In this document: piece after piece, positions 54,096-62,356 of the stretch
Layout: every line of letters starts with the position of its first letter
How positions within the stretch are numbered: the first letter of the stretch is position 1
NCBI RefSeq assembly: GCF_963675585.1
Contig: NZ_OY776414.1
Coordinates: 537,001-601,000 of the forward strand
Direction of reading: 5' to 3'
DNA length: 64,000 nt
Source: an uncultured Draconibacterium sp.
GTDB taxonomy: Bacteria; Bacteroidota; Bacteroidia; Bacteroidales; Prolixibacteraceae
Program-made: the position numbers and the translations under genes
Notes under the pieces: model-generated
Databases searched by the model: none
The model's input: the letters and a program-made list of their open reading frames with translations, nothing else
Told to the model about the DNA's origin: nothing

Positions 54096-55418
54096 ATGAT
54101 ACTTGAAATCAAAGTTCCCAGTCCGGGAGAATCAATAACTGAAGTAGAAATAGGCAGCTGGCTTGTTGAAGATGGTGCTGTTGTTTCCAAAAATCAGGAA
54201 ATAGCGGAAGTAGAATCAGATAAGGCTACGCTTACCATTGTTGCCAGCGAAGGTGGGAAAATTTCGATTAAAGCTGAAGAAGGTGAAGCAGTGCCTGTTG
54301 GCGAGGTAGTTTGTACCATTGATACCAGTGTACAGCCGGAAGCCGGAAGTAAGAAGTTGGAAGGAGAAAGTGAGCAGTCTCAGTCTCAGTCTCAGTCTCA
54401 GTCTCAGTCTCAGTCTCAGTCTCAGTCTCAGTCTCAGTCTCAGTCTCAGTCTCAGTCACAGTCACAGTCACAGTCGAAATCCAGTATCGAGAATCCGGCA
54501 TCGAGTATCGAGTCAGCTGAATTTGATAAAGTAAAGGTTACTTCGGTGGCCAAAGAAATAATGAAAGAACACGGTCTTTCGATAGATGATGTTATTGCGG
54601 GCTTAAAACGTTTGGGCAAAAAAGAGGTGGAAGCAGTGGTAAACACACCACAGGCAGCCGCTTCGTTTGCCGTGCAAAAAGAAGCAAGCCGCGAGGCCGA
54701 CCGCGAGCGTATGTCGAGTTTGCGTAGAAAGTTGAGTGCACGTTTGGTTTCGGTAAAGAACGAAACGGCCATGTTGACCACCTTTAACGAAATTGACATG
54801 AGCTTTGTGATGAATCTGCGCAAACAAAACCAGCAGAAATTTGTGGATAAACACGGTTTCAAGTTGGGATTTATGTCGTTTTTTACAAAAGCTGTGGCGC
54901 TTGCTGCCGAGGCGCACCCCATGGTAAATGCTCAGATTGACGGCGATGAAATTGTAATGCCGCAGTTTGTTGATGTTGGAATTGCTGTTTCAACACCAAA
55001 AGGATTAATGGTGCCAATTGTGCGAAATGCCGAAGTAAAATCGATTCCTGAAATTGAGTTGGAAATAAAAGAACTGGCGGAAAAAGCCAGAACTAAAAAA
55101 ATATCGGTTGAAGAGTTAACCGGCGGAACGTTTACCATTACCAATGGTGGCGTGTTTGGTTCTTTACTTTCAACGCCAATTATTAATCCTCCGCAGTCGG
55201 CTATTTTAGGCATGCACAACATTGTTGAGCGTCCTGTGGCTGTTGACGGACAGGTGGTTATTCGTCCGATGATGTTTGTGGCCTTGTCGTACGATCACCG
55301 AATTATTGATGGAAAAGATTCGGTTGGATTTTTGGTGAAAGTAAAAGAGATGATTGAAAACCCGGAACGTATGTTTACCGGAGGTAAAGATGCCGCTGAG
55401 TTGTTGCTAGGGATTTAA
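54096..55418 (+). CDS. sucB: 2-oxoglutarate dehydrogenase E2, dihydrolipoyl succinyltransferase
   Basis: The succinyltransferase core of the complex (EC 2.3.1.61), 440 residues. The lipoyl domain (1-78) carries the lipoyl lysine Lys43 in VESDKATL. An extended linker (80-137) contains (Gln-Ser)17 at residues 94-127. The small peripheral-subunit-binding domain is about 140-175 (divergent). The catalytic domain (200-440) has the acetyltransferase motif SYDHRIIDG with His401 and Asp405. The (QS)17 run comes from 17 hexanucleotides (54375-54476) and is longer than the normal Ala/Pro-rich linker. The rest of the linker is spelled by the same short words as intergenic repeats here. Confidence 0.96.
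   Translation: MILEIKVPSPGESITEVEIGSWLVEDGAVVSKNQEIAEVESDKATLTIVASEGGKISIKAEEGEAVPVGEVVCTIDTSVQPEAGSKKLEGESEQSQSQSQSQSQSQSQSQSQSQSQSQSQSQSQSQSKSSIENPASSIESAEFDKVKVTSVAKEIMKEHGLSIDDVIAGLKRLGKKEVEAVVNTPQAAASFAVQKEASREADRERMSSLRRKLSARLVSVKNETAMLTTFNEIDMSFVMNLRKQNQQKFVDKHGFKLGFMSFFTKAVALAAEAHPMVNAQIDGDEIVMPQFVDVGIAVSTPKGLMVPIVRNAEVKSIPEIELEIKELAEKARTKKISVEELTGGTFTITNGGVFGSLLSTPIINPPQSAILGMHNIVERPVAVDGQVVIRPMMFVALSYDHRIIDGKDSVGFLVKVKEMIENPERMFTGGKDAAELLLGI
54375..54476. repeat. Coding hexanucleotide microsatellite in sucB
   Basis: Thirteen CAGTCT units, three CAGTCA and one CAGTCG in a row, all in frame as Gln-Ser. Units of six keep the frame after slippage. Shorter CAGTCTCAGTATT words lie just downstream of the sucB stop (55423-55447). 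Confidence 0.97.
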
Positions 55419-55486
55419 GTTCAGTCTCAGTATTCAGTCTCAGTATTGGATTAGCTGCAGATAGTGAGTGGCAATAAGCGAATAAC

Positions 55487-55526
55487 AAAAGATCCGATCT
55501 GTTTAAAACAGATCGGATCTTTTTGT
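55487..55526 (+). terminator. Terminator of sucAB
   Basis: Near-perfect inverted repeat AAAAGATCCGATCTGTTT / AAACAGATCGGATCTTTTT with almost no loop, followed by TTTTTGTT. Very stable, after the sucB stop, usable in both directions. Confidence 0.9.
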
Positions 55527-55574
55527 TAACTGATCACTGCGACTGACCACTGGTTACCGCAACTGACCACTTTC

Positions 55575-56000
55575 TTACTGAGGTCTGCCCATTCCACCGG
55601 GGCCGCCTTGTCCTCTTCTGGCTCTTCTTTCTTCCTGGTAGGTTTGATATTTTTCCCACTGCTCTTCCGATAAAATAGCCTTTACTTTTTGGTCTTGCTC
55701 TTCGCGTACTTTCTGCATTTGCTCGCGCATTCCTTCAAATCCGCCTCCGCTGTTTTGCATTTCCTCACGCATTTTACTCATATTCTCAAAGTTTTCCATT
55801 ATCAGTTCGCGCATTTGTTTTTCCTGCGTACCACTTAAATCAATGGTTTCTTTCATTTCTTCAATTTGTCGATCAGCCATTTGTTCCGGATCAAAATTGC
55901 CGGGGCCAAAACCTTGTTGCGAGTTGCTTTTACTACTCTGGTTACAACTGCTTGCCAATGCCATTACAAGCACCAATACTACAAATACGATTCTGTTCAT
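55575..56000 (-). CDS. Spy/CpxP-like lipoprotein
   Basis: A 141-residue lipoprotein from the ATG at 56000; the frame runs on upstream, but that region has no coding character. The lipobox LASSC puts the lipidated cysteine at about residue 19. The mature part is highly helical and charged: EQMADRQIEEMKETIDLSGTQEKQMRELIMENFENMSKMREEM, then a second helix KVKAILSEEQWEKYQTYQEERR and a Gly/Arg-rich tail. The pattern LSxxQ...LSEEQWEKYQ resembles periplasmic Spy/CpxP-like and DUF4890-like proteins, which are chaperone or metal-stress factors. Function here is inferred only. Confidence 0.7.
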   Translation of the reverse strand: MNRIVFVVLVLVMALASSCNQSSKSNSQQGFGPGNFDPEQMADRQIEEMKETIDLSGTQEKQMRELIMENFENMSKMREEMQNSGGGFEGMREQMQKVREEQDQKVKAILSEEQWEKYQTYQEERRARRGQGGPGGMGRPQ

Positions 56001-56543
56001 TTGATTGTTATTTATTTGATATTTAAAAGGCTTAGATGTTTTAGTTGACAAATGGTTTAATAAGACATGAACTATTTTTAGTTGACTGCTATTTTTAAGT
56101 GAAATTAGAGGTAGGCCCGTGGTGATAAGTACTCGACCATAAACAATGCCTGTGTGCTGTAAAACAATAAGCACTCGCCTTAAACAAGGACTATGCGTTG
56201 TTAAACAATAAACGCTTTCTCTCAAACAATGCGTGCTGCAACTCAAACAATAAGTGCTTCAAGTGGTGCAGAGCCTGCTTTAAATCGTACAACGAGTAGG
56301 TCAAGTCGTGCAATGTCCACTTCAAGTCGTACAATGTCCACTTTAAGTTGTGCAACGAGTAGTTCATGTTGTGCAACGACTACTTCATATCGTGCAATGA
56401 GTAGTTTATGTTATGCAACGACTGCTTTAAGTTGTGCAGAACAGGTTTTTGTTATGAAATGAGGTTCATAAATTATGAAACATAAATTTGTTTATTTATT
56501 CATAAAGTGTTAACTAGCAGTCTCAATCCTAAATTCACGAACA
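56001..56543. other. 543-bp gap filled mainly by a 21-bp tandem array
   Basis: No supportable gene lies here. Reading frames of 61 codons (minus, 56376-56191) and 77 codons (plus, 56229-56462) exist only because the 21-bp period keeps every frame in register. The array itself is at 56140-56443. The remaining DNA holds the divergent promoters of the Spy-like gene and of the gene at 56544. Confidence 0.5.
56140..56443. repeat. Degenerate 21-bp tandem array, about 14 units
   Basis: Fourteen consecutive units of 21 bp (the first is 20) with a common shape: a TRCAAYR core, then about 8 variable bases, then YTTYAAGT. Examples are CGTGCAATGTCCACTTCAAG and CGTACAATGTCCACTTTAAG (first 20 bases of units at 56307 and 56328). 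The left five units drift to TAAACAATAAR. Units are continuous, with no conserved repeat/unique spacer pattern, so this is not CRISPR. Read on the minus strand it spells a heptad-like Leu-x-x-Leu pattern. Confidence 0.85.
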
Positions 56544-57191
56544 ATGAACAAAAAACAAATTAACAAAAAGGAGATGTACGACACTGTAGTCTCTTTCCTC
56601 GACAGTAATTCAGCTGTTTGGTCGTCAATCTCGAAGGTGGCCGAGTTTAAAAACCAGTTTTCCGATGTTGTGATTCAAATTGACGAAGCGCAGTATGCCC
56701 AGCAGGAAGCGCAGGTATTTTTGGGCAAAAACAAAACGCAGGTAAAAGGTGTAATTGCTCAAAAAGCCGATATTTTGAACGATACCATTGAGGCATTTGC
56801 ACTGGTAACGGGCAATACAAAACTCGAGCGAAAAATGGCAGCCACTTACTCCGACTTAAACCGGATGCGTAATGCTGATTTTATTCCGGCAATAAAAGCC
56901 ATTGTAACGGCTGCGGAAGCTAACATCGAAATATTATCGGCTGAGTATGGCGTTACAGTAGAACAAGTGGATGGTTTAAAAACCGACTTCGATGGTTTTT
57001 TAACCATCAACGGACAGCCACGTATTTACCGTGTAGCATCGGTGCAAGCCACCAAAGATTTGGAGTTGCTTTTAAATGAGGCCAACGACATACTGGAAAA
57101 TAAATTGGATAAAGTAATGAGTATATTTAAACGCCGCGATCCTGGTTTCTTTAACGGTTACCAGGCAGCACGGATTATTGTAGATAATTAA
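56544..57191 (+). CDS. Helical protein of unknown function
   Basis: A 215-residue cytoplasmic protein without a signal peptide or membrane segment. It is predicted almost all alpha-helical, with many alanines and regularly spaced hydrophobics (VVSFLDSNSAVWSS, IDEAQYAQQEAQVFL, KVMSIFKRRDPGFFNGYQAARII). Similar proteins of about this length exist in many Bacteroidota and are unnamed. I do not recognise a function. It is followed by a terminator and preceded by the 21-bp array. Confidence 0.7.
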   Translation: MNKKQINKKEMYDTVVSFLDSNSAVWSSISKVAEFKNQFSDVVIQIDEAQYAQQEAQVFLGKNKTQVKGVIAQKADILNDTIEAFALVTGNTKLERKMAATYSDLNRMRNADFIPAIKAIVTAAEANIEILSAEYGVTVEQVDGLKTDFDGFLTINGQPRIYRVASVQATKDLELLLNEANDILENKLDKVMSIFKRRDPGFFNGYQAARIIVDN

Positions 57192-57546
57192 AGAATTAGT
57201 TTTGGGGGATACTGGTTAACATTTGCAGGGGCTCGGCGTTGCCGGGCTTCTGTTTTTGGAAGGCCTCGCAGGAGCAGAGTGCATAACAACCTTTTTTCCA
57301 CTATACTTGCAAAAATAACAGCACCAAAGGTGTCGTTGTATCCAAGTTAGCATTCATTGTAAAAAGATAAAACAACCGTCAGAATAATATGGTATTTTTG
57401 CTGCATTAAGAAAAAAGAAAATAAGGAAATAGCCACCGCATCCCGATTGCTATCGGGAGCACATTTGGTTTTTGCCGACACACGAGCAAACGCTGAAAAA
57501 ACCAAAAGAGCCATTTCTTGCCAACGCTCGACTGAATGATAATGAT
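57192..57546. other. 355-bp gap before the hsd operon
   Basis: No gene is supportable here. It holds the terminator at 57228-57257 and a perfect TCCCGAT/ATCGGGA hairpin with a 4-base loop at 57441-57458, a word found between genes in many Bacteroidota genomes. The hsdR frame is open through the last 75 bp, but only from a TTG and without homology. The hsd promoter must be here. Confidence 0.5.
57228..57257 (+). terminator. Terminator after the helical-protein gene
   Basis: GCTCGGC (57231-57237), loop GTT, GCCGGGC (57241-57247), one wobble, then TTCTGTTTTT. Confidence 0.75.
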
Positions 57547-60360
57547 ATGACTAAAGATAAAAATCAAAATCCTGAACAAATAGCCAGAGATAAAATCGAC
57601 CAAATGTTGATTGAAGCTGGTTGGATTGTTCAATCAAAAAATGAAGTTGACTTAGGAGCTGGCAGAGGTATAGCGTTAAGAGAATATCAGGTGGAAACAA
57701 AATTTGCAGATTATGTACTTTTCGTAGACAAAAACCCTGTTGGAATTATCGAAGCCAAAAAAGAGGATGAAGGTCATAAATTAACTGTAGCCGAAGACCA
57801 AGCATCAGAATACGCAAAAGCAAAACTTAAATACCTGAACAACGACCCTTTGCCTTTCGTTTTTGAAAGCACTGGAACAATTACACGTTTTAGAGATACA
57901 AGAGACCCAAAACCAAGGGGAAGAAACATTTTTTGGTTTTACAGACCCGAAACGCTTGCCGATTGGTTACAAAAAGACAAAAGTTTAAGAAGCAGATTAT
58001 TAGATATTCCCCAATTAAATGAAACAGGGCTACGCCCTGCTCAAATTAAGGCTATCAAAAACTTGGAGCAATCTTTTAAAAAGAACAAGCCAAAAGCCTT
58101 AATACAAATGGCAACGGGAGCTGGTAAAACTTTTACCGCAGCTACTTTTGCATATCGTTTATTGGAACACGCCAAAGCCAAACGAATTTTATTTTTGGTG
58201 GACACTAAAAATTTGGGCGAACAAGCCGAACAGGAATTTATGGCTTTTCAACCCAACGACAGTAACCGAAAATTCACTGAATTTTATAATGTTCAACGGC
58301 TTACTTCAAGCTACATTGCAACCGATAGTCAGATTTGCATTTCTACCATTCAGCGAATGTACGCCATATTGAAAGGCGAAGAATTAGACGAAAATGCCGA
58401 AGACACCAACCCAAATGAATCGACTTGGATGGAACAACAGCGAAATAAAAAACAGGCGATGCCTGTTGAATATGCTGCAAAAGTACCCATTGAGCAATTC
58501 GATTTTATAATAATTGACGAATGCCACCGCTCTATTTACAATCTTTGGAAACAAGTGTTGGACTATTTCGATGCTTTTCTGATTGGTTTAACTGCCACGC
58601 CCGACAAACGGACTTTTGGTTTTTTTGAAGAAAATGTAGTGAGCGAATACACTTACGAAGAATCGGTGATTGATGGCGTAAATGTTCCTTACGATGTGTA
58701 CAACATTGAAACGGAAATATCGCAAAAAGGAAGTGTAATAAAAGCAGGTTGGTTTGTGGATAGGCGTGATAAACTCACCCGAAAAACCCGTTGGCAACAA
58801 GAAGATGAAGACACCGAATACCTGAAAAACGATTTGGATAAAAAGGTGGTGAATCCGAGCCAAATACGCAATATTATCCGACAATATAAAAAGGCGTTGG
58901 AAACTGAAATATTCCCGAACCGAAAAGACGAAAACGGAGAATATGAAGTGCCTAAAACATTGGTGTTTGCCAAAACCGACAGCCACGCAGATGATATAAT
59001 TAAAATCATTCGCAAGGAATTTGACGAAGGCGACGATTTCTGTAAAAAGCTGACTTACAAAATAAAAGAAGACCCAAAATCGGTATTGAACCGTTTCCGA
59101 AATTCGTATTACCCACGCATTGCCGTTACGGTGGATATGATTGCAACGGGAACCGATGTAAAACCTTTGGAAGTGTTGTTGTTTATGCGTGATGTGAAAA
59201 GCGTAAACTACTTTGAACAAATGAAAGGCAGGGGAACACGAACGATTAACAAAGACAGTTTGCAGTTGGTTTCTAAAACAGCAAAAGCCAAAACCCATTT
59301 TATTATTGTGGATGCGGTGGGTGTAACAAAATCGAAAAAAACCGACAGCCGACCTTTGGAACGAAAACCAAGCGTTGGTTTGAAAGACTTACTGGGTGCG
59401 GTTACAATGGGCGTTGCCGAAGAGGATTTGTTTCTTTCGTTGGCTAACCGACTTATCCGATTAGAAAAGGAAATAACCGACAAGGAAAAAGACAAATTAT
59501 TGGAGCATTCAAAAGGTAAAAACCTAAAACAAATCTCAAAGGAATTGCTATCGGCTTTTGATAAAGATGAAATTGAAGAAAAAGCCTTACCAATTATTGA
59601 AGCAATTCCAATTCAGGAACGTACGCCTGAAAAAGAAGAACAAGCACGGAAACAGGCTCAAAAAGAATTGATTGATACAGCTGCTTCCACTTTTAACGGA
59701 AAGCTGAACGATTACATTGAAAAAGTGCGGATTGAACACGACCAAATTATAGATAGCCACAATATCGACAAGGTAACAAAATCGGAATGGGATACCACTT
59801 CGGTAGATAAAGCCAAAGAAATTGTAAAAGATTTTAGCGAATACCTCGAAGCCAATCAGGACGAAATAAAAGCCCTTACCATATTTTACAAACAACCTTA
59901 CAACCGCCGTAACATTACCTTTAAAATGATTAAAGAGGTGTTTGATAAACTGAAATTGGACAAACCAATGCTTGCACCCGATTATGTTTGGGACGCATAC
60001 AGCCAATTGGAAGCGGTGAAAAGCAAACAACCCATTGATGAACTCACCGCTTTAATTTCCTTAATCCGCAGGGCTTGTGGTATTGATACCGAATTGAAAG
60101 CTTTTGACACCACCATTGATGAAAATTTCAAAAACTGGATTTTCAAACAAAATGCAGGTAAACACAACCGTTTTACTACCGAGCAAATGGACTGGTTGCG
60201 AGAATTAAAAAATCACGTTGTAAACTCGTACCACATTGAAATTGAAGACCTCGATTATACCCCATTTGACGAAAAAGGCGGACGAGGAAAAATGTACCAA
60301 CTCTTTGGTGCCGAGATGACACAGATTATTGAGGAATTGAATGAGGTGTTGGCGGCGTAA
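57547..60360 (+). CDS. hsdR: Type I restriction endonuclease R subunit
   Basis: The 937-residue motor and nuclease subunit of a type I restriction-modification system (EC 3.1.21.3). The N-terminal nuclease domain has a PD-(D/E)xK-type site, Asp55 and Glu69-Ala-Lys71 (IIEAKKE), with the following Gln85 of QASEYA. The SF2 helicase has Walker A in ATGAGKT (189-195), DECH at 324-327, and TATPDKR. The second helicase lobe has VTVDMIATGTDVKP and QMKGRGTRT. The C-terminal region contacts the methyltransferase. The ATG at 57547 is chosen over an upstream TTG. A short repeat and a GxxExxY gene separate it from hsdS. Confidence 0.95.
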   Translation: MTKDKNQNPEQIARDKIDQMLIEAGWIVQSKNEVDLGAGRGIALREYQVETKFADYVLFVDKNPVGIIEAKKEDEGHKLTVAEDQASEYAKAKLKYLNNDPLPFVFESTGTITRFRDTRDPKPRGRNIFWFYRPETLADWLQKDKSLRSRLLDIPQLNETGLRPAQIKAIKNLEQSFKKNKPKALIQMATGAGKTFTAATFAYRLLEHAKAKRILFLVDTKNLGEQAEQEFMAFQPNDSNRKFTEFYNVQRLTSSYIATDSQICISTIQRMYAILKGEELDENAEDTNPNESTWMEQQRNKKQAMPVEYAAKVPIEQFDFIIIDECHRSIYNLWKQVLDYFDAFLIGLTATPDKRTFGFFEENVVSEYTYEESVIDGVNVPYDVYNIETEISQKGSVIKAGWFVDRRDKLTRKTRWQQEDEDTEYLKNDLDKKVVNPSQIRNIIRQYKKALETEIFPNRKDENGEYEVPKTLVFAKTDSHADDIIKIIRKEFDEGDDFCKKLTYKIKEDPKSVLNRFRNSYYPRIAVTVDMIATGTDVKPLEVLLFMRDVKSVNYFEQMKGRGTRTINKDSLQLVSKTAKAKTHFIIVDAVGVTKSKKTDSRPLERKPSVGLKDLLGAVTMGVAEEDLFLSLANRLIRLEKEITDKEKDKLLEHSKGKNLKQISKELLSAFDKDEIEEKALPIIEAIPIQERTPEKEEQARKQAQKELIDTAASTFNGKLNDYIEKVRIEHDQIIDSHNIDKVTKSEWDTTSVDKAKEIVKDFSEYLEANQDEIKALTIFYKQPYNRRNITFKMIKEVFDKLKLDKPMLAPDYVWDAYSQLEAVKSKQPIDELTALISLIRRACGIDTELKAFDTTIDENFKNWIFKQNAGKHNRFTTEQMDWLRELKNHVVNSYHIEIEDLDYTPFDEKGGRGKMYQLFGAEMTQIIEELNEVLAA

Positions 60361-60363
60361 AAT

Positions 60364-60409
60364 GTCAGAATTAGGATGAATTTGATTAAAGGATGATAGG
60401 ATTATTTAA
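60364..60409. repeat. hsd-locus palindromic repeat, copy A (left arm only)
   Basis: The words GTCAGAATTAGGAT and GATTAAAGGATGATAGGATTA directly after the hsdR stop match the left half of the repeats at 60790 and 61491. It ends at the start codon of the GxxExxY gene. The right arm is absent. Confidence 0.85.
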
Positions 60410-60895
60410 ATGAAACACGAAGAATTAACACATAAAATAATAGGATGTGCAATGAAGGTACATTCAACACTTGGAAATGGATTTCAGGAAGTTATTTACC
60501 AACGGGCATTGGCTATTGAGATGGCAAAACAAAATCTATCCTTTCAAAGAGAAATGGAGATGGAAATTTTTTACGAGGGCGAACATATAGGAACGCGAAG
60601 AGTAGATTTTTTTGTTGAAGAGGAGATAATGGTTGAACTAAAAGCACTGATTAACCTTGAGGATGTTCATTTAGCTCAGGCGATGAATTACTGTCAGGCT
60701 TATAATTTGCCTATTGGATTACTCATCAACTTTGGCTCAAAAAGTTTACAGTTTAAAAGAGTGTACAATGTGAATCATCCTGAAAATAAGTCAGAATTAG
60801 GATTAAATAGATTAAAGGATGATAGGATTAACTCTTGCGCAGAAAGAGAAATCCTAAAATCAAAGAATCCTAAAAATCATAATTCAGACAAATGA
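60410..60895 (+). CDS. GxxExxY-family protein, predicted PD-(D/E)xK nuclease-like
   Basis: A 161-residue protein with the diagnostic G24-F-Q-E27-V-I-Y30 motif near the N-terminus. It has a PD-(D/E)xK-like site, Asp66 in RRVDFF and Glu76-Leu-Lys78 in MVELKA, followed by Gln90 in LAQAMNYCQAYNL. The usual family ends near residue 125. The remaining 34 residues (from about 128, SELGLNRLKDDRI) are encoded entirely by the palindromic repeat at 60790-60891 and are an in-frame extension. Function is unproven; the nuclease fold is an inference. It sits between hsdR and hsdS, its stop overlapping the hsdS ATG by 4 bp. Confidence 0.85.
   Translation: MKHEELTHKIIGCAMKVHSTLGNGFQEVIYQRALAIEMAKQNLSFQREMEMEIFYEGEHIGTRRVDFFVEEEIMVELKALINLEDVHLAQAMNYCQAYNLPIGLLINFGSKSLQFKRVYNVNHPENKSELGLNRLKDDRINSCAEREILKSKNPKNHNSDK
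60790..60891. repeat. hsd-locus palindromic repeat, copy B (complete)
   Basis: Left arm GTCAGAATTAGGAT with GATTAAAGGATGATAGGATTA; right arm GAAATCCTAAAATCAAAGA and ATCCTAAAAATC, then AATTCAGACAA. The arms are imperfect inverted repeats. It codes for the C-terminal tail of the GxxExxY protein and reaches to the hsdS start. Confidence 0.9.
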
Positions 60896-62355
60896 GCAGC
60901 AGTATGAGAGAAGATTGGGAAGAAGTTGAATTGGGTGAGGTTTGTTTTACTACTTCGGGAGGTACACCTTCAAGAAATAATCTTGAATTTTATCAAGGTG
61001 AAATTCCTTGGGTTAAATCTGGTGAATTAGATAAAGGTATAATTTACGATACAGAAGAGCATATTTCGGAAGAAGCAGTAAAAAAATCAAGTGCTAAAAT
61101 TTTTCCCGAAGGCACTTTATTGATTGCATTGTACGGTGCAACAATTGGCAAACTTGCATTTTTAGGTGTTGAAGCAACCACAAACCAAGCAATTTGTGGA
61201 ATTTATAAAAGTCAGGCGATTGCATCTAAATACTTATACAACTTTCTTTTAAATAGGAAACAAAAATTAATATCACAAGGCACTGGTGGTGCTCAGCCAA
61301 ATATTAGTCAAACAATTTTAAAAAAACTATCTGTACCTCTCGCCCCCCTTCCCATTCAACGAGCGATAGTTTCCAAAATCGAAGCCCTGTTTTCCGATTT
61401 AGACAACGGCATAGCCAATTTTAAAACCGCACAGGCGCAATTAAAAATATACCGACAAGCGGTTTTGAAAAAAGCTTTTGAGGGGAAATTGTCAGAATTA
61501 GGAAAAGTAGGATTAAAGGATGATAGGATTATTGAAGAAGAAATCCTAAAATCAAATAATCCTAAAAATCCCAATTCAGACAACTTGCCGAAAGGGTGGA
61601 AATGGGTGAAATTGGGTGAGGTGGCTTTAGTAAATACAGGTTCTACACCCAAGAGAGGTAATTCAAAATATTGGGATAATGGAACAATTCCTTGGATAAC
61701 AAGCGGTGCATTGAATGAATTATTTGTAAATAAGGCAGATGAATATATTACAGAAACTGCATTAAAAGAAACAAACTGTAAAATAATATCAGAGGGTTCA
61801 TTGTTGGTTGCAATGTATGGAGAGGGAAAAACAAGGGGAAAGTGCTCAGAATTAAAAATTGATGCTGCAACTAATCAAGCAATTGCAACTATATCAATGC
61901 TTAATGAATATAGTAAATCAAAGGTTTTTGTGAAATGGTTTTTTATTATGAATTATGAAGAAATTAGGTTGTTATCAAGTGGAGGAGTACAACCAAATTT
62001 AAACTTGTCAATTATTAAAAATACAATTATTCCATTTCCACCAATTGCCGAACAAACCCAAATCGTCCAAGAAATAGAAAGCCGTTTATCCGTTTGCGAC
62101 AAAGTGGAGCAAAGTATCAGCGAAAGCCTCATAAAAGCAGAAGCCCTTCGCCAAAGCATTCTCAAAAAAGCATTTGAAGGCAAACTGTTGAGCGAAGCCG
62201 AAATTGAACAATGCAAAAAGGAAGCCGACTACGAGCCTGCAAGTGGACTGCTCACTCGTATTGAGCGAAGTCGAAATGAAAAAATAAAAGCCGAGAAATT
62301 AGCAAAAGAACAAGAACAGAAAAAAGCAACTACTAAAAAGAAAAGCAAGAAATAA
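60892..62355 (+). CDS. hsdS: Type I restriction-modification specificity subunit
   Basis: The 487-residue DNA-recognition subunit. Two target-recognition domains are each followed by a conserved helix. TRD1 is about 5-150 (WEEVELGEVCFTTSGGTP) and TRD2 about 233-390 (WKWVKLGEVALVNTGSTP). The helical spacers are LAPLPIQRAIVSKIEALFSDLD and FPPIAEQTQIVQEIESRLS, each ending ILKKAFEGKL-like. Between spacer 1 and TRD2, residues 201-231 (SELGKVGLKDDRI on) are encoded by repeat copy C. The C-terminus after residue 452 carries a TRIERSRNEK stretch whose DNA resembles the intergenic TTCGACTTCGCTCA word. The ATG overlaps the preceding stop. Confidence 0.95.
   Translation: MSSSMREDWEEVELGEVCFTTSGGTPSRNNLEFYQGEIPWVKSGELDKGIIYDTEEHISEEAVKKSSAKIFPEGTLLIALYGATIGKLAFLGVEATTNQAICGIYKSQAIASKYLYNFLLNRKQKLISQGTGGAQPNISQTILKKLSVPLAPLPIQRAIVSKIEALFSDLDNGIANFKTAQAQLKIYRQAVLKKAFEGKLSELGKVGLKDDRIIEEEILKSNNPKNPNSDNLPKGWKWVKLGEVALVNTGSTPKRGNSKYWDNGTIPWITSGALNELFVNKADEYITETALKETNCKIISEGSLLVAMYGEGKTRGKCSELKIDAATNQAIATISMLNEYSKSKVFVKWFFIMNYEEIRLLSSGGVQPNLNLSIIKNTIIPFPPIAEQTQIVQEIESRLSVCDKVEQSISESLIKAEALRQSILKKAFEGKLLSEAEIEQCKKEADYEPASGLLTRIERSRNEKIKAEKLAKEQEQKKATTKKKSKK
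61491..61582. repeat. hsd-locus palindromic repeat, copy C (inside hsdS)
   Basis: GTCAGAATTAGG, GGATTAAAGGATGATAGGATTA, GAAATCCTAAAATCAAATAATCC and AATTCAGACAA in the same order as copy B, and read in the same frame. It encodes the linker between the first helical spacer and the second recognition domain. Confidence 0.92.
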
Positions 62356-62356
62356 T

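Noticed and set aside
54268-54501. Frames antisense to the sucB repeat (Thr-Glu and Leu-Ser runs)
   Set aside because: They are shadows of the CAGTCT repeat inside a clearly coding gene.
56191-56376. Protein of Leu-x-x-Leu heptads on the minus strand
   Set aside because: The open frame follows from the 21-bp period, which keeps all frames in register; the opposite strand is also open, and there is no promoter or conserved start.
56140-56443. CRISPR array
   Set aside because: Units are continuous 21-mers that drift gradually; there is no invariant repeat with unique spacers, and no cas genes are present.
57472-57546. Upstream TTG start of hsdR
   Set aside because: The extra 25 residues have no homology and overlap an intergenic hairpin; the ATG at 57547 fits HsdR N-termini.
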